Counted from the first letter of the stretch, positions 19,201 to 27,406 are shown. The stretch is 64,000 nucleotides of DNA from Tuwongella immobilis (GCF_901538355.1 NZ_LR593887.1:558001-622000); one strand, 5' to 3'. Numbers and translations are program-made. The notes: a model not told the origin generated them from the letters alone.

Positions 19201-19278
19201 GTCGATACCGACCTTGCCGAGGAGCTGAACTTCTTCGCCTTTGATCTCGATCAACGTGGCGGCGTCTTTGTGGGGTGA
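16264..19278 (+). CDS. large exported FG-GAP/VCBS-repeat protein
   Basis: About 1004 residues. Near the N-terminus is LLLEKMEDRVTPA, the planctomycete exported-protein motif. Residues 20-620 are Gly/Thr/Val-rich beta repeats like adhesins (repeated TSGGxGTVTITG and NxGVxVxxG units). A Thr-Pro-Pro-Val tract (about residues 637-718) is followed by FG-GAP/VCBS units with Ca-binding D-x-D-G-D-G loops (GDLDGDGIRDF, GDWDGDGTNEI, ADFDGDGASEI, VDLDGDGVSER). It is presumably on the cell surface. The uninterrupted frame begins with a TTG (16264) lacking a good ribosome site; the better start is the GTG at 16221, one base out of frame across an A9 tract. Confidence 0.8.
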   Translation: MATSVPHPRLLLEKMEDRVTPAFVTFAGGELTIDFTSDNQVVNVATNATTISLSSNFPVTGDAGPFNVDDVTRIVVIDSTSKANQDINLNGSVAYTLAGGLDISGVETVTFNTPVTATGSSAISVTAPQNIVVNGDLTGGTGGLTLNAQGLNESLNTIGVIVQNAAQVSATDTASVSVTGKSGGVGNFNVGVLVRNGTITSGGMGTVTVTGVGGAPSAGGSNIGVWVDDGLAKITSGGGNVLVQGQGGGNAGFGIFNHGVLVQSNAFVTSGGNGTVTITGTAGTGKGDLNHGVFAEGGNISSGGTGSIIVNGTSGSGDGSTNLGVALNFGGTIISGGSVSITGTGSGGGGPRNIGLWMDGSSEITAGGSETVTINASAGNGTTGVESFGAWIFSGSKITSNGGPIVATFSGNTNSTAAEALRIEGGASIVSGNDAPISITTDSVNILNGTINSGTGTTTIQNRTANTPIDLGGKDVLSGSLTLGLSEAELGRITAGTLIIGHSTAGPIAISDNIVRTNAIDLQLIGPSVQSQVTGTDLDLAGGTLSFGPSMNLLANIDGVTVDTEYDRLAVNGKVSLSGLSVQLNGSYTPQAGDTFDLIVGTNGISGSFAQSTTILNSVSLNLQTTSTAGQATLPATPPVTPPVTPPVTPPVTPPVTPPVTPPVTPPVTPPVTPPVTPPVTPPATPPVTPPVTPPATPPVTPPVTPPVTPPVTPPVTNLPSFTIGAGVGTVPEVVLYNANGSERVRFLAYEESFRGGVTVATGDLDGDGIRDFVTGTGNGGGPRVRVFNGIDGSVMADFLAYEDSFRGGVWVTIGDWDGDGTNEIITGAGVGGGPRVRIFTMDGTERANFFTAESSLRQGVTVAAADFDGDGASEIVTGVGSEVLIFAGKTLSLTRRFDSGISGPVTVTADSNELFVGAGPGSTELRAFTPEGIAITGGTAFESNFVGGARVAFVDLDGDGVSERVIGAGQGGGPRIRVVDTDLAEELNFFAFDLDQRGGVFVG
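18175..18411. repeat. ~20 tandem 12-bp units encoding Thr-Pro-Pro-Val/Ala
   Basis: Near-identical 12-bp units (for example CCTCCAGTGACA and CCCCCGGTGACA) repeat about 20 times, with a few Ala variants and a loose higher-order order of unit types. It forms a stiff proline-rich linker between the adhesin-like part and the FG-GAP part. Such tracts change length by replication slippage in multiples of 12, so the frame is kept. Confidence 0.95.
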
Positions 19279-19292
19279 GAACCTCCCGCATG

Positions 19293-19334
19293 GTCGTGAT
19301 GGGGGCGATGCCATCGGCGGGTTCCCATCACGAC
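19293..19334 (+). terminator. hairpin after the FG-GAP gene
   Basis: A perfect 11-bp stem (GTCGTGATGGG/CCCATCACGAC) with a 20-base loop, 14 bases after the stop. The following bases are only mildly T-rich. It lies between convergent genes; the rest of 19335-19540 holds nothing I can support. Confidence 0.55.
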
Positions 19335-19540
19335 GCTTGTTCTGTGTGAACTCGGTCGATCCTAATTGCCGCTGAATTCTCCAAACCGTGCATCACCGCC
19401 GGTCTTTGAAGATTTCAGCGGCTTCGCACTTGTTGGGGGCGGAGAATAACCACTGCCCGAATTCCGATACTGCATCGCATCGGTTTGGGTTGGAAAGTCC
19501 ATGACCCGAAATGGCTGGCATTGTGTTGGCCGTGCGGGGG

Positions 19541-20482
19541 TTACTGGCTGGCATTGATGCGGGCGAGCCAGTCGGCGAGCGATTGCGTGCGGGCGGCGAG
19601 GGCGGTGTGCGCATCGGCGGCGGATACCGGGTGCAGTTGCAGTGCTTGTTCGGGGCGGAGTTGGGCCAGCAAATCCCAATCGGCCTGGATGACATGCGCG
19701 ATTTTGGGGTAGCCGCCAATCGTCTGACCGTCGCGGCCCAGGATGATGCACTGGCCGTCGTGGGTGACTTGGATGGTGCCCGGCGCGACCGGCTCGGAGA
19801 GGATTTCGCCGTGCGTTCGGCGGAGCGGATCCCCCCGGAGTCGCAGTCCCATGCGGTTGCTGGCCGGGGTAACGTGGAAGATGCGTTCGTTCCAGATCAC
19901 ATCGGCAAATTGCTGCGCGTGCGGTCCGGGAAGGATGCGAAGCTGGGTTGGGGCGGAATTCGTGGTCTGCGAAGCTGCATTCCCGAGAAGCCGCGCACTT
20001 TGAATTTCGGGCAGGTAATTGGTGCGAATCGGCAGCGGAATCGGCAGATTCGCGGGGGTGAGTGGGTTGCCACTGGCGATGGGGGCAAGCGCGGAGGTGC
20101 TGCCCAGAATTTTGGGGGCGATCCAACCGCCGGGAGTGGTCAGGTAGGCCCGCATGCCGATGGGAGTGCCGCCGATTTTGAGCACCTGACCGGCCCGCAA
20201 GAGCATAACGCGACCCGCCGGAATATCGGTATCGTCGATGCGCACATCGAAGGGGGCACCCCAAAGGGCGACAACACAATCCTGGGTGGCACGCAATTGC
20301 GGGCCGCTGAGTGCGATTTCGAGCGCGGTCTGCGGGGGGGAATTGCCCACGAGCGCGTTGGCGATTTTCCAGGCGGCTTGGTCGGCCGCGCCGCCGATGG
20401 GCAGGCCCAAACTGCGCGAGTGGGGGCGGCCCGCATCGACCAGCAGACTATGGGCACCAGGATGCAGCACTTCCAGCGTCAT
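19541..20482 (-). CDS. pxpC: 5-oxoprolinase subunit C / biotin-dependent carboxyltransferase family (KipA/PxpC)
   Basis: A 313-residue PxpC/KipA-type protein, slightly shorter than Escherichia coli PxpC. Family features are the N-terminal LEVLHPGAHSLLVDAGRPHS, the LPIGGAADQAAWKIANALVGN segment, and the C-terminal HVTPASNRMGLRLRGDPL and GTIQVTHDGQCIILGRDGQTIGGYPKIAHVI. With PxpA and PxpB it cleaves 5-oxoproline to glutamate using ATP. The ATG at 20482 overlaps the pxpA stop as ATGA; the 42 codons further upstream are antisense-like. No pxpB gene sits in this operon. Confidence 0.85.
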   Translation of the reverse strand: MTLEVLHPGAHSLLVDAGRPHSRSLGLPIGGAADQAAWKIANALVGNSPPQTALEIALSGPQLRATQDCVVALWGAPFDVRIDDTDIPAGRVMLLRAGQVLKIGGTPIGMRAYLTTPGGWIAPKILGSTSALAPIASGNPLTPANLPIPLPIRTNYLPEIQSARLLGNAASQTTNSAPTQLRILPGPHAQQFADVIWNERIFHVTPASNRMGLRLRGDPLRRTHGEILSEPVAPGTIQVTHDGQCIILGRDGQTIGGYPKIAHVIQADWDLLAQLRPEQALQLHPVSAADAHTALAARTQSLADWLARINASQ

Positions 20483-21174
20483 ACAAATGCCCGAATTTCG
20501 TGGCCGATCGCCAGCAGGGATTGTCGCAACGTGCGGACAAATTCCAATGCCTGCGGATTGTCGCCATGCACGCAAATGGAGCGTACCGCATGCTCGCGGA
20601 TCAGCCATTCCACTTGCTGCACGGCTTCCAGTGCATCGTGGACAAACGCGCCGGGTTCGGAGCGGGGCACCAGCGTTCCATCGGGGCGATAGCGTCGGTC
20701 CGCGAACCCCTCGGCGATGAATGGGCAGCGGCCTTGCGAACCGGCGGCGAGTTGGGAGTTCGGCAGGCCCAACAGTGCCAGTCCATGCTGTTCGGCGAGG
20801 TCGATGATCGGGCGAGCGAAGTCGGCATCGCGGCTCGCTTGGTGATACAAGGCACCGTGCGGTTTCAGGTAGCGAAGTTGACCGCCCAGCCGACGAACCA
20901 GCGCATCGAGTGCCCCGAATTGGTAGGCGAGTTCGTTGGCGAGTTCGTCGGGGGATCGGGCCAATTCGACGCGGCCAAAATGCTCTCGATCGGCATAGCC
21001 GGGGTGCAATCCCAGGGCGATTCCGCGATCGATGGCGACGCGGACGGTTTGGGCAATGCCGATTGGGGTGCCGGCGTGCAGCCCCGCGGCAATGTTGGCG
21101 GATGTCACCAGGGCGAGAATGTCGGCATCTGCCGGGCTACCCTCACCTAAATCGCTGTTCAAATCGATCATCAT
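20479..21174 (-). CDS. pxpA: 5-oxoprolinase subunit A (LamB/YcsF family)
   Basis: A 231-residue LamB/YcsF protein, the 5-oxoproline-binding and ring-opening subunit. The N-terminus MMIDLNSDLGEGSPADADIL matches the family signature, followed by SANIAAGLHAGTP, GLHPGYADREHFGR, YLKPHGALYHQ and the C-terminal ICVHGDNPQALEFV. The start may be either ATG at 21174 or 21171; a third at 21183 adds three residues. It is translated just before pxpC with a 4-base overlap. In most bacteria pxpB sits between or beside the two; here it is absent, so it is either unlinked or replaced. Confidence 0.88.
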   Translation of the reverse strand: MMIDLNSDLGEGSPADADILALVTSANIAAGLHAGTPIGIAQTVRVAIDRGIALGLHPGYADREHFGRVELARSPDELANELAYQFGALDALVRRLGGQLRYLKPHGALYHQASRDADFARPIIDLAEQHGLALLGLPNSQLAAGSQGRCPFIAEGFADRRYRPDGTLVPRSEPGAFVHDALEAVQQVEWLIREHAVRSICVHGDNPQALEFVRTLRQSLLAIGHEIRAFV

Positions 21175-21372
21175 GCTCGACATTGTGCGAATTGGTAACG
21201 ACTCGGCAAGAGAATCATTTCGTTCGGTTTTCCCGGAATCTGCCCGGACTGTCAGATCCCGGATTGCCCAACTGGGGACTTGACGGAGATTCCGATTTGC
21301 GATCGCCCCAAAAGCGGGTTACGATCGAGTGCGACGGCTCACCAAGGCTTTCGCAAATCGGAGAAGGTTGCC

Positions 21373-22659
21373 ATGAGTTCCACCCCACAAAATCGCCGAG
21401 AGTTTCTCGGCTCCGCGCTGGGTGCCGCTGGCTTTGCGATGTCGCTGCCCGCGCTCACCTATCAACATGCGTTCTGTGCGGATACCCCGCCCAGTGAATC
21501 GATTCGGATGGCGTCCATTGGCGTGGGCGGCCAAGGAAAGTCGAATTTGAAGGCGTTTTTGAAGCGGGTTGTTGCCGTGTGCGATGTCGATTCCAAACGA
21601 CTCGCCGAGGCCGCTGACACGGTCAAGAAGGCCAACGGGGATTGTGGGGCGGAAAAAGAGTATCGCCGCTTGCTGGATCGCAAAGATATTGATGCGGTGA
21701 TTGTCTCCACGCCGGATCACTGGCACGCGTTGCCGACGATTGATGCGTGTTTGGCGGGAAAAGATGTCTATTGCGAAAAGCCGCTCACGCTCACGATTGC
21801 CGAAGGGCAAGCGATGGTGAAGGCTGCCCGACAGACGAATCGCATCGTGCAAACCGGCAGTCAGCAGCGATCGGATGATCGCTTTCGCCAGGCCTGCGAA
21901 TTGGTCCGCAATGGCGTGTTGGGCAAGATCCACACGGTGAAAGTCGGCATTCCCAAGGTGAATTTCTCCGGGCCGGCCGTGGCGGATTCGGATGCCCCGG
22001 CGGAACTCGACTACGATTTGTGGCTGGGACCCGCGCCGAAGCGGCCGTACAACTCCAAACGCGTGCATTATCTGTTCCGCTTCTTCTGGGATTACTCCGG
22101 CGGACAGATGACGAATTTCGGTGCCCACCATCTCGATATCGCCCAATGGGGGCTGGGGATGGACGAATCCGGCCCGATCGCTGTGGAAGCCAAGGCGAAA
22201 TTCCATCCGCAGAAATGGTACGAAGTGCCCGAACATTTCGAGGCGATCTATACCTACGCGGGCGGAATCAAGCTGATCTGCTCGCAAAGTCTGCCCGGTG
22301 GAACCGAATTCATCGGCGAGAAGGGCAGCATCTTCGTCACCCGTGGCAAGATTACCGGCACGCCGGAAGAGTTGCTGAAGGCGAAATTGCCCGCTGATGC
22401 CACGAAGTTGTACGTGTCGAAGAATCATCATCAGAACTTTTTGGATTGCATTCGTTCCCGGAAATTGCCCATCTGCGATGTGGCGATTGGGCACCGCTCG
22501 GCGACGGTGTGCCATCTGGGGAACATTGCCATCCGCCTGGGGCGTGCGATTCAGTGGGATCCGAAGACGGAAACCATTGTCGGCGACTCGGATGCAGCGG
22601 CTTGGGTGGCTCGCCCCTATCGGGCACCTTGGAAACTCCCGGAATTGAAATCGGTCTAA
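21373..22659 (+). CDS. Gfo/Idh/MocA-family oxidoreductase with Tat signal
   Basis: A 428-residue NAD(P)-dependent oxidoreductase. It starts MSSTPQNRREFLGSALGAAG, a twin-arginine (Tat) signal, so it is exported folded with its cofactor. The Rossmann domain follows (MASIGVGGQGKSN, AVCDVDSKRL), with VSTPDHWHALPTIDACLAGK and the catalytic-region CEKPLTLTIAEG, then the C-terminal alpha/beta domain. Exported members of this family are greatly expanded in planctomycetes and are thought to act on sugars or inositol-type substrates; the substrate here is unknown. GGAGAAGG precedes the ATG; the 31 codons upstream are not protein-like. Confidence 0.88.
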   Translation: MSSTPQNRREFLGSALGAAGFAMSLPALTYQHAFCADTPPSESIRMASIGVGGQGKSNLKAFLKRVVAVCDVDSKRLAEAADTVKKANGDCGAEKEYRRLLDRKDIDAVIVSTPDHWHALPTIDACLAGKDVYCEKPLTLTIAEGQAMVKAARQTNRIVQTGSQQRSDDRFRQACELVRNGVLGKIHTVKVGIPKVNFSGPAVADSDAPAELDYDLWLGPAPKRPYNSKRVHYLFRFFWDYSGGQMTNFGAHHLDIAQWGLGMDESGPIAVEAKAKFHPQKWYEVPEHFEAIYTYAGGIKLICSQSLPGGTEFIGEKGSIFVTRGKITGTPEELLKAKLPADATKLYVSKNHHQNFLDCIRSRKLPICDVAIGHRSATVCHLGNIAIRLGRAIQWDPKTETIVGDSDAAAWVARPYRAPWKLPELKSV

Positions 22660-22698
22660 GCGATGCGCTTAGCGGAACCTGGTATGGAGAATCGGACC

Positions 22699-23205
22699 AT
22701 GCGCATTCGGATTCGAGCTTGGTTGGCCGCGTGTTTGGGACTCGGAATGAGCTTCCCGGCACTCGCACAAGAAGGAACGAGTTGCGATACGTGCAGCACC
22801 GGCATTGTCGCCGGCAGCGGGTGGTTTGGTCCTGATGGCAAAGTGCGGATGATTGTCCGCGATACGCTGTATGGGCCGGTGATTGGCGGCGCTCCGATTG
22901 GCACCACCGGCCACATCACCCAGGCACCGTATGAAGTCCGTTGGCCGACTCCGCCGGTGAGTCCGTACCATCTGATTCCGACGCCGACTTATGTGCCCAA
23001 AGCACCGGAAGTCGCGCCGAAGCCAGCTCCAGTCGCGCCGAAAGTCGATCCGGTCGCGCCGATGCCGCCAAAGGTGGAACCGAAGATCGAACCGAAAGTG
23101 GAACCGAAGGTCGAGCCGAAAGTCGACCCCGCGGTTCCGCCCAAAGTCGATCCGGCGAAGCCCGCCAAACCGAAGATCGGCGATCTGCCCGATTTGAATT
23201 CGTAA
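22699..23205 (+). CDS. secreted Pro/Lys-rich protein
   Basis: A 168-residue protein with a signal peptide (MRIRIRAWLAACLGLG, likely cleaved after PALA). The mature N-terminus has a Cys pair (CDTCSTG) and a short globular stretch, and the last 70 residues are a low-complexity Pro/Lys/Val/Glu tail with KVEPK and PKVDP repeats. The ATG at 22699 has GGAG upstream; another in-frame ATG at 22684 is possible. The tail resembles periplasm- or wall-spanning spacers. It follows the oxidoreductase by 39 bases. No family recognised. Confidence 0.65.
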   Translation: MRIRIRAWLAACLGLGMSFPALAQEGTSCDTCSTGIVAGSGWFGPDGKVRMIVRDTLYGPVIGGAPIGTTGHITQAPYEVRWPTPPVSPYHLIPTPTYVPKAPEVAPKPAPVAPKVDPVAPMPPKVEPKIEPKVEPKVEPKVDPAVPPKVDPAKPAKPKIGDLPDLNS

Positions 23206-23232
23206 TCGGTTGACTGATTGCGAACCAATGCC

Positions 23233-23269
23233 CACCCCGCGACGCTCCGCTTGGATGCATCGCGGGGTG
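23233..23269. terminator. bidirectional hairpin between convergent genes
   Basis: A perfect 10-bp stem CACCCCGCGA/TCGCGGGGTG with a 17-base loop between the 3' ends of the genes at 22699-23205 (+) and 23314-24549 (-). Confidence 0.65.
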
Positions 23270-23313
23270 CTGCTCGTTTGGCGTGTCGAATTCGGCATCG
23301 TGCGGCGAGGCAG

Positions 23314-24549
23314 TCAATTGACCCAGAGTGCGAAGCCGAAGAATTGGCCACCAAAGACATCTTGCAGCCGTCGCCACACTTCCGGGCGGGTCATTGGCCC
23401 GTTCTCCAGATAGGGAGTGGCGGCGGTGCCTTGAATCCAGCGAAGAATCTGAAAATCGCGTGGCTCCAGAAACACCCGCCGCAGATTCAGACCGCGTTTC
23501 TCGCTGGTCCCTCGCCAGAAGGGAATCAGCCGCTTCCCGGCAAGAATGTCGCTCATTTCCTGCGTAAACAGTTGCCACGATTGGATTTGCTCATCGGTCA
23601 TGGTCGCGCCAAATGGCCCGGTTTGTACTGCGTTGGGCAGCCATTCGTGATCGTTGTCGGTTTCCGCGACAATGAATTTCCACGAGGCGCGGCTCAACTC
23701 AAATGTCCGCTCGAAATGTTCGAGTGCCCGCTTCATCCGTTCCGGGGATTGCATCGGCAGTCGGGCAATCTGTTGCAGGGCGACCAGAATATCGATCAAA
23801 TCCGCGTTGCCGATGTTGTACAGTCGATCATTTTCATTCAATTTTCGCAGGAATTCGTGGGGTGTCTTCACATCGGCGAAGAACAGCAAGCCGGATGTCT
23901 CGAAGAATTCCTGGGCATCGTGCGCGAGCATGACTTCCGAGATGCCCAAGAGCAAATGGCAGTATCCGCGAAACCAATCGACATCGCCGCGATCGAATTT
24001 CACTTCCAGACGTTCTTCGGCAGGGATGGCACGCCCACCAGACAAATACCGGGCGATGATATTCCGCAGATTGGACTCGGGCTTGCCATCGCCGGTGAGG
24101 TCCAACTGAATGTCCAAAATTCGGATGCTGAGGGTGACTTTGTCATCGGTGACCCGCCCGAAACTTGCCTCCGCCTTGGTGAGTTCGGATTGCATATCCA
24201 GCAGAATGCGGCGGATGTCTTGCAGAGACGCCGTTTCGGGCTTGGAATTTTCCGGCACGGGGAGTCGCAGAAAGGGGATATCAATGAGTGGTCGAACGGG
24301 GTTGCCCGGCGTAAAGCGATGCAATCCCTGGCCGAGTCGCTCGATGCTGCGGAGGAACTGGACAATTCCCAGGCTGAAGGCGGCCTCGGAATCGGCGGGA
24401 TTGGCCGCAAGTCGTTTTACCATCGCGGTTTCCGCCGCTTTTAACTCGCCGCGATGCAAGTAGGCTTCCACTTCTGCCGGGGCTGCCGTCGCAGTCGAGG
24501 AGCCAACGAAGAGACAAATCAATAGCGGTCCCAGCCATGCGTTGCGCAT
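23314..24549 (-). CDS. exported hypothetical protein with TPR-like N-terminus
   Basis: A 411-residue protein. It has a signal peptide (MRNAWLGPLLICLFVGSSTA) and a short TPR-like helix pair (EVEAYLHRGELKAAETAMVK, AANPADSEAAFSLGIVQFL). The remainder is a helical domain with several Trp/Phe-rich segments and no catalytic motif I recognise. The next gene upstream encodes a membrane protein 32 bases away and is probably cotranscribed. A periplasmic location is inferred. Function unknown. Confidence 0.7.
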   Translation of the reverse strand: MRNAWLGPLLICLFVGSSTATAAPAEVEAYLHRGELKAAETAMVKRLAANPADSEAAFSLGIVQFLRSIERLGQGLHRFTPGNPVRPLIDIPFLRLPVPENSKPETASLQDIRRILLDMQSELTKAEASFGRVTDDKVTLSIRILDIQLDLTGDGKPESNLRNIIARYLSGGRAIPAEERLEVKFDRGDVDWFRGYCHLLLGISEVMLAHDAQEFFETSGLLFFADVKTPHEFLRKLNENDRLYNIGNADLIDILVALQQIARLPMQSPERMKRALEHFERTFELSRASWKFIVAETDNDHEWLPNAVQTGPFGATMTDEQIQSWQLFTQEMSDILAGKRLIPFWRGTSEKRGLNLRRVFLEPRDFQILRWIQGTAATPYLENGPMTRPEVWRRLQDVFGGQFFGFALWVN

Positions 24550-24581
24550 GTGGTTATCCTCTGTGAATTCGGAAAATCAGT

Positions 24582-25193
24582 TCAGGATTCGAGCGATGGC
24601 GCCGATGGATCGGCTTGCCGACGTTGCCAGATCGTCCAACCGCAGATGAGAACCGTCCCCAAGACGGCGGTGCTGTAAGTGGTCAGATGGGCCGCCGTGA
24701 GAATGATCATCGCCTGCCGCTGCTCGGCGGGAAGGCCCAATCGCCACGGTTCACCCAGTTCCAACCCCAAGACATCCACCGTTCGCGCAGTGATGCATCC
24801 GACCAGGAGCGTATTGACTGCCATCCCCAACAGAAGAAGGATCAAGGGGTTGCGCAATTGGCGAATCGTCCGCGGTGGGCGCTTCCCGATTGTCGCCGAT
24901 AGCCCGACGGCAATCCCCGCAGCCAGTCCGCCTGGCCAACCGCCCAGAAATCCCCAAAGCAATGCCAACAGCGTGGGATGGTCCACTCCCGGAATCGGTG
25001 CATGGGCACGCGTGAAATAGTCGGGACAGAATCGGACACTGATTTGATCTTGCAGCATTCCGTAAGCAATGAATGCGAGCAAGCAGACGGCGAGATGGCG
25101 AAGCAGTAGCGATCGACCGAGAAATCCCACGAGCAATGCCACGCTGACCGTCACCGCTTGAATCAGAATCCGATCCACGGTTATTGGTTCCAC
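24582..25193 (-). CDS. integral membrane protein of unknown function
   Basis: A 203-residue protein with about five membrane segments (ILIQAVTVSVALLVGFLG, HLAVCLLAFIAYGML, LLALLWGFLGGWPGGLAAGI, NPLILLLLGMAVNTLLVGC, TTYSTAVLGTVLICGWTIW). It has a Gly-rich third helix but no transport or enzyme signature. It lies between a DUF2237 gene and the exported protein at 23314, all on the minus strand. Confidence 0.65.
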   Translation of the reverse strand: MEPITVDRILIQAVTVSVALLVGFLGRSLLLRHLAVCLLAFIAYGMLQDQISVRFCPDYFTRAHAPIPGVDHPTLLALLWGFLGGWPGGLAAGIAVGLSATIGKRPPRTIRQLRNPLILLLLGMAVNTLLVGCITARTVDVLGLELGEPWRLGLPAEQRQAMIILTAAHLTTYSTAVLGTVLICGWTIWQRRQADPSAPSLES

Positions 25194-25224
25194 GCAGCAT
25201 TACCCCACGAATGGAATGCGGGTT

Positions 25225-25593
25225 TCACTCAGAAAGTGCGTGCGATTTTAAATCTTCCAAATCGACAAATTCCAGCGACGAAATGTGGGTCGCTTCGAGA
25301 ACCACCGGCGGTGCCACACCCGCTTCCAGGGCTTCCTTCCAACGCTGGGCACACAAGCACCAGCGGTCGCCGGGCTTCAACCCCGGAAAGCCATACGCCG
25401 GGAAGGGGGTGATCAGATCGTTCCCCCGCGAGCGGGAAAATTCCAGAAATTCCCGCGTCACCTGAGCGCAAACGACATGGATGCCCAAATCGTCCGCGCC
25501 AGTCGTGCAACACCCATCTCGATAATATCCTGTTAGCGGATTCATCGAACAGGTCTTTAATTCGGTGCCAAGGACATTCTTTGCAGTCGCCAT
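25225..25593 (-). CDS. DUF2237 family protein
   Basis: A 122-residue protein with the family features: KNVLGTELKTCSMNPLTGYY, a conserved CCTTGADDLGIHVVCAQVT segment, then LKPGDRWCLCAQRWKEALEA and PPVVLEATHISSLEFV. Several conserved Cys residues suggest metal or redox binding, but the biochemical role of the family is not established. It is 18 bases downstream of cysE on the same strand. Confidence 0.88.
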   Translation of the reverse strand: MATAKNVLGTELKTCSMNPLTGYYRDGCCTTGADDLGIHVVCAQVTREFLEFSRSRGNDLITPFPAYGFPGLKPGDRWCLCAQRWKEALEAGVAPPVVLEATHISSLEFVDLEDLKSHALSE

Positions 25594-25611
25594 GGGAGTC
25601 CAGTCGGTATC

Positions 25612-26562
25612 TCAAATAAAGTACATCAAGCCTTGGTCGCCCTTGTTGGCGTTGGACCCGCGCAGCCGCAGCGACGGTTTCTCCAGCACCACAACCGTAT
25701 CTGGGGCAACACTATGCGTCAACCAGACGCTGGAGCCAATGACCGAACGTGCCCCCACGATCGTTTCACCACCCAAAATGGTGGCGTTGGCGTAGACAAT
25801 CACTTCATCTTGCAGAGTCGGGTGACGCTTGGTGCCGCGAATGAGCTGCCCATCGCTATCCGTCCGGAAGCTGAGCGCTCCGAGCGTAACCCCTTGATAA
25901 ATCTTCACATGCGATCCAATATCGCAGGTTTCGCCAATCACAACACCCGTACCGTGGTCGATGAAAAAGCTGTGGCCAATCGTCGCTCCGGGGTGGATGT
26001 CGATCCCCGTTTTGGAGTGTGCGTATTCGGTCATCATCCGCGGAATAAATGGCACACCCAGCTGACGCAATTCGTGGGCAATGCGATAAATCGTAATCGC
26101 TTCCAGGCCCGGATACGAGAAGATAATTTCGTGGTGACTCTTGGCGGCAGGGTCACCCCGATACGCGGCCTGCACATCCAGTTCGAGCACCGCTCGCACC
26201 TTGGGCAATCGCCGAAGCAGTTCCACGGCCTTGCTTTGCGCCAATGCCTCGAAATCGGTATGCGGGGCTTCGCGACACAATTCGTGTCGCAGAGCGCGGG
26301 CGATTTGTTGCGTCAGCTTATCATGCAATCCGTCGATAATGCTGCCAACGTAATATTCGACGTTGCCGATATGCAGATTCTGTCGCTGGCCGAAGCCCGG
26401 ATACAGCACCTCGAACAGATCCCGCACAATTTCAACCACCACGTCGCGACTGGGCAACGGCTCGTGACCCAAATGATTGATGTGGCTACACTCGGTGTAG
26501 CTGGCCACCAGCGCCTCAGTGATTGCCGACAATCCTTCCTTCAAATTCAAGTCAGTGGCCAT
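25612..26562 (-). CDS. cysE: serine O-acetyltransferase (CysE/EpsC type)
   Basis: A 316-residue enzyme that makes O-acetylserine from serine and acetyl-CoA, the first step of cysteine synthesis. After an N-terminal helical region it has the left-handed beta-helix hexapeptide repeats ([60 protein letters not shown]). Catalytic His residues are in DIHPGA and FIDHGTG. The ATG at 26562 begins [10 protein letters not shown]; the ORF continues upstream without protein-like features. There is no clear ribosome site. It resembles the longer bacterial SATs more than the 270-residue enteric CysE. Confidence 0.9.
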   Translation of the reverse strand: MATDLNLKEGLSAITEALVASYTECSHINHLGHEPLPSRDVVVEIVRDLFEVLYPGFGQRQNLHIGNVEYYVGSIIDGLHDKLTQQIARALRHELCREAPHTDFEALAQSKAVELLRRLPKVRAVLELDVQAAYRGDPAAKSHHEIIFSYPGLEAITIYRIAHELRQLGVPFIPRMMTEYAHSKTGIDIHPGATIGHSFFIDHGTGVVIGETCDIGSHVKIYQGVTLGALSFRTDSDGQLIRGTKRHPTLQDEVIVYANATILGGETIVGARSVIGSSVWLTHSVAPDTVVVLEKPSLRLRGSNANKGDQGLMYFI

Positions 26563-26878
26563 GGGAGGGTTCGCTCGCAAAAAGATCAGCAGCCCTGTTC
26601 GGATGGTAGGCGGCCGGATCGTACCGGTCAACGGATTGTATGGAATCCATCGGCGGAAATCCCCACCGCAATTCATGCCATTTTGCCCGGCTTCTCACAA
26701 CTCGACTGAAATCTCGACTGCTGGAAAACTCAGCACGCTTTGCTCGAATCTTAGGCGGTAACGAATCCAGAACCACGATTCAAAATCGCGAAGAAAAGAA
26801 ATTTTTGCGATCATAAATCGTGATCATGTAATGGTTTAAGTCAATTGAGTGGAGCAGTGTTTTCGAGAAATCATCGAC
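26563..26878. other. non-coding stretch between cysE and the first sRNA gene
   Basis: About 315 bases, AT-rich toward the right. It should hold the leftward cysE promoter and any activator site for the rightward sRNA promoter at 26879. No convincing ORF was found. Confidence 0.5.
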
Positions 26879-26895
26879 TGGCACACCAGATGCAT
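26879..26895 (+). promoter_or_regulatory. sigma-54 promoter of sRNA copy 1
   Basis: TGGCAC-N5-ATGCAT. The GG and GC dinucleotides are exactly 12 bases apart, as in -24/-12 promoters. One base departs from the consensus TTGCA. The predicted +1 is at about 26905. Confidence 0.8.
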
Positions 26896-26904
26896 TTGTT
26901 TTCA

Positions 26905-26984
26905 TTCGGCGAGAGCCTGAATCAGTCACCCGAAATGTACGGCCATGGGAGAGGTGGTACGACGTTTCGGGTGACTTTATTTTT
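26905..26984 (+). ncRNA. sigma-54-driven small RNA, copy 1
   Basis: The predicted ~80-nt RNA begins TTCGGCGAGAGCC, a 5' hairpin with a GAGA tetraloop. After a short linker comes a long hairpin: an outer 11-bp stem GTCACCCGAAA (26925-26935) with TTTCGGGTGAC (26965-26975), an internal loop, and an inner CCA/TGG stem closing the loop TGGGAGAGG. The stem is followed by TTTATTTTT, so the hairpin doubles as a Rho-independent terminator. The three other copies share promoter, 5' hairpin and apical loop but have different stem sequences that still pair. Confidence 0.85.
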
Positions 26985-27299
26985 GCGCTGCTGGTAGCAA
27001 TTCAATCGACCATTCTGGCCGAAATTCCATTCCCAACTGTTTGATGCATTTCTCACCATGCTGGATTTATTCCAGTCTCCCGATATTTCTGACCGCCGAT
27101 GATTTCGATGGTCACGAATCTGCGAAGCTGCCAGTTCGGATGCCTGGAATGTGTGCATGTCGTGCATGCAAAGCGAGCGGCAAGCGATGAGCGAATTCCG
27201 GAGCATCGCTTCGATATGAAAAGAAGTTTCTGTCGTAACCTGTTGTCAAGTCATGAGTTGAATCGATTCAAAAGTTGCGATTCGGAATTTTTTTGGGAT
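26985..27299. other. spacer between sRNA copies 1 and 2
   Basis: About 315 bases without a supported gene. A short self-complementary TGCATG-TCG-TGCATGCA cluster lies near 27153-27170 and could be a protein-binding site. Otherwise nothing was found. Confidence 0.5.
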
Positions 27300-27316
27300 T
27301 GGCGCGCAGGTTGCAT
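27300..27316 (+). promoter_or_regulatory. sigma-54 promoter of sRNA copy 2
   Basis: TGGCGC-N5-TTGCAT, a full match to the -24/-12 consensus with GG and GC 12 bases apart. The predicted +1 at 27326 falls two bases before CGGCGAGAGCC. Confidence 0.88.
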
Positions 27317-27325
27317 CTATAGTCA

Positions 27326-27406
27326 TTCGGCGAGAGCCTGAGAGGTCATCCGAAACGCACGGCCATGGGAGAGGTGGTACGGCGACTCGGATGACCTATT
27401 TTTTTT
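27326..27406 (+). ncRNA. sigma-54-driven small RNA, copy 2
   Basis: An ~81-nt RNA starting TTCGGCGAGAGCC. The terminator hairpin has outer stem GGTCATCCGA (27344-27353) with TCGGATGACC (27387-27396), then CGC/GCG, a 3x3 internal loop as in copy 1, CCA/TGG, and the loop TGGGAGAGG. It ends in eight T (27399-27406). Relative to copy 1 the outer stem carries compensatory changes (CACC/GGTG to CATC/GATG) while the loop and 5' hairpin are unchanged. Confidence 0.87.

Noticed and set aside
26945-26974. Micro-ORFs in sRNA copies 1 and 2 (ATGGGAGAGGTG..., encoding MGEVVRRFG and MGEVVRRLG).
   Set aside because: The ATG lies in the conserved apical loop, there is no ribosome site nearby, and in copies 3 and 4 the frame runs on with unrelated residues. 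RNA-level conservation explains the pattern better.
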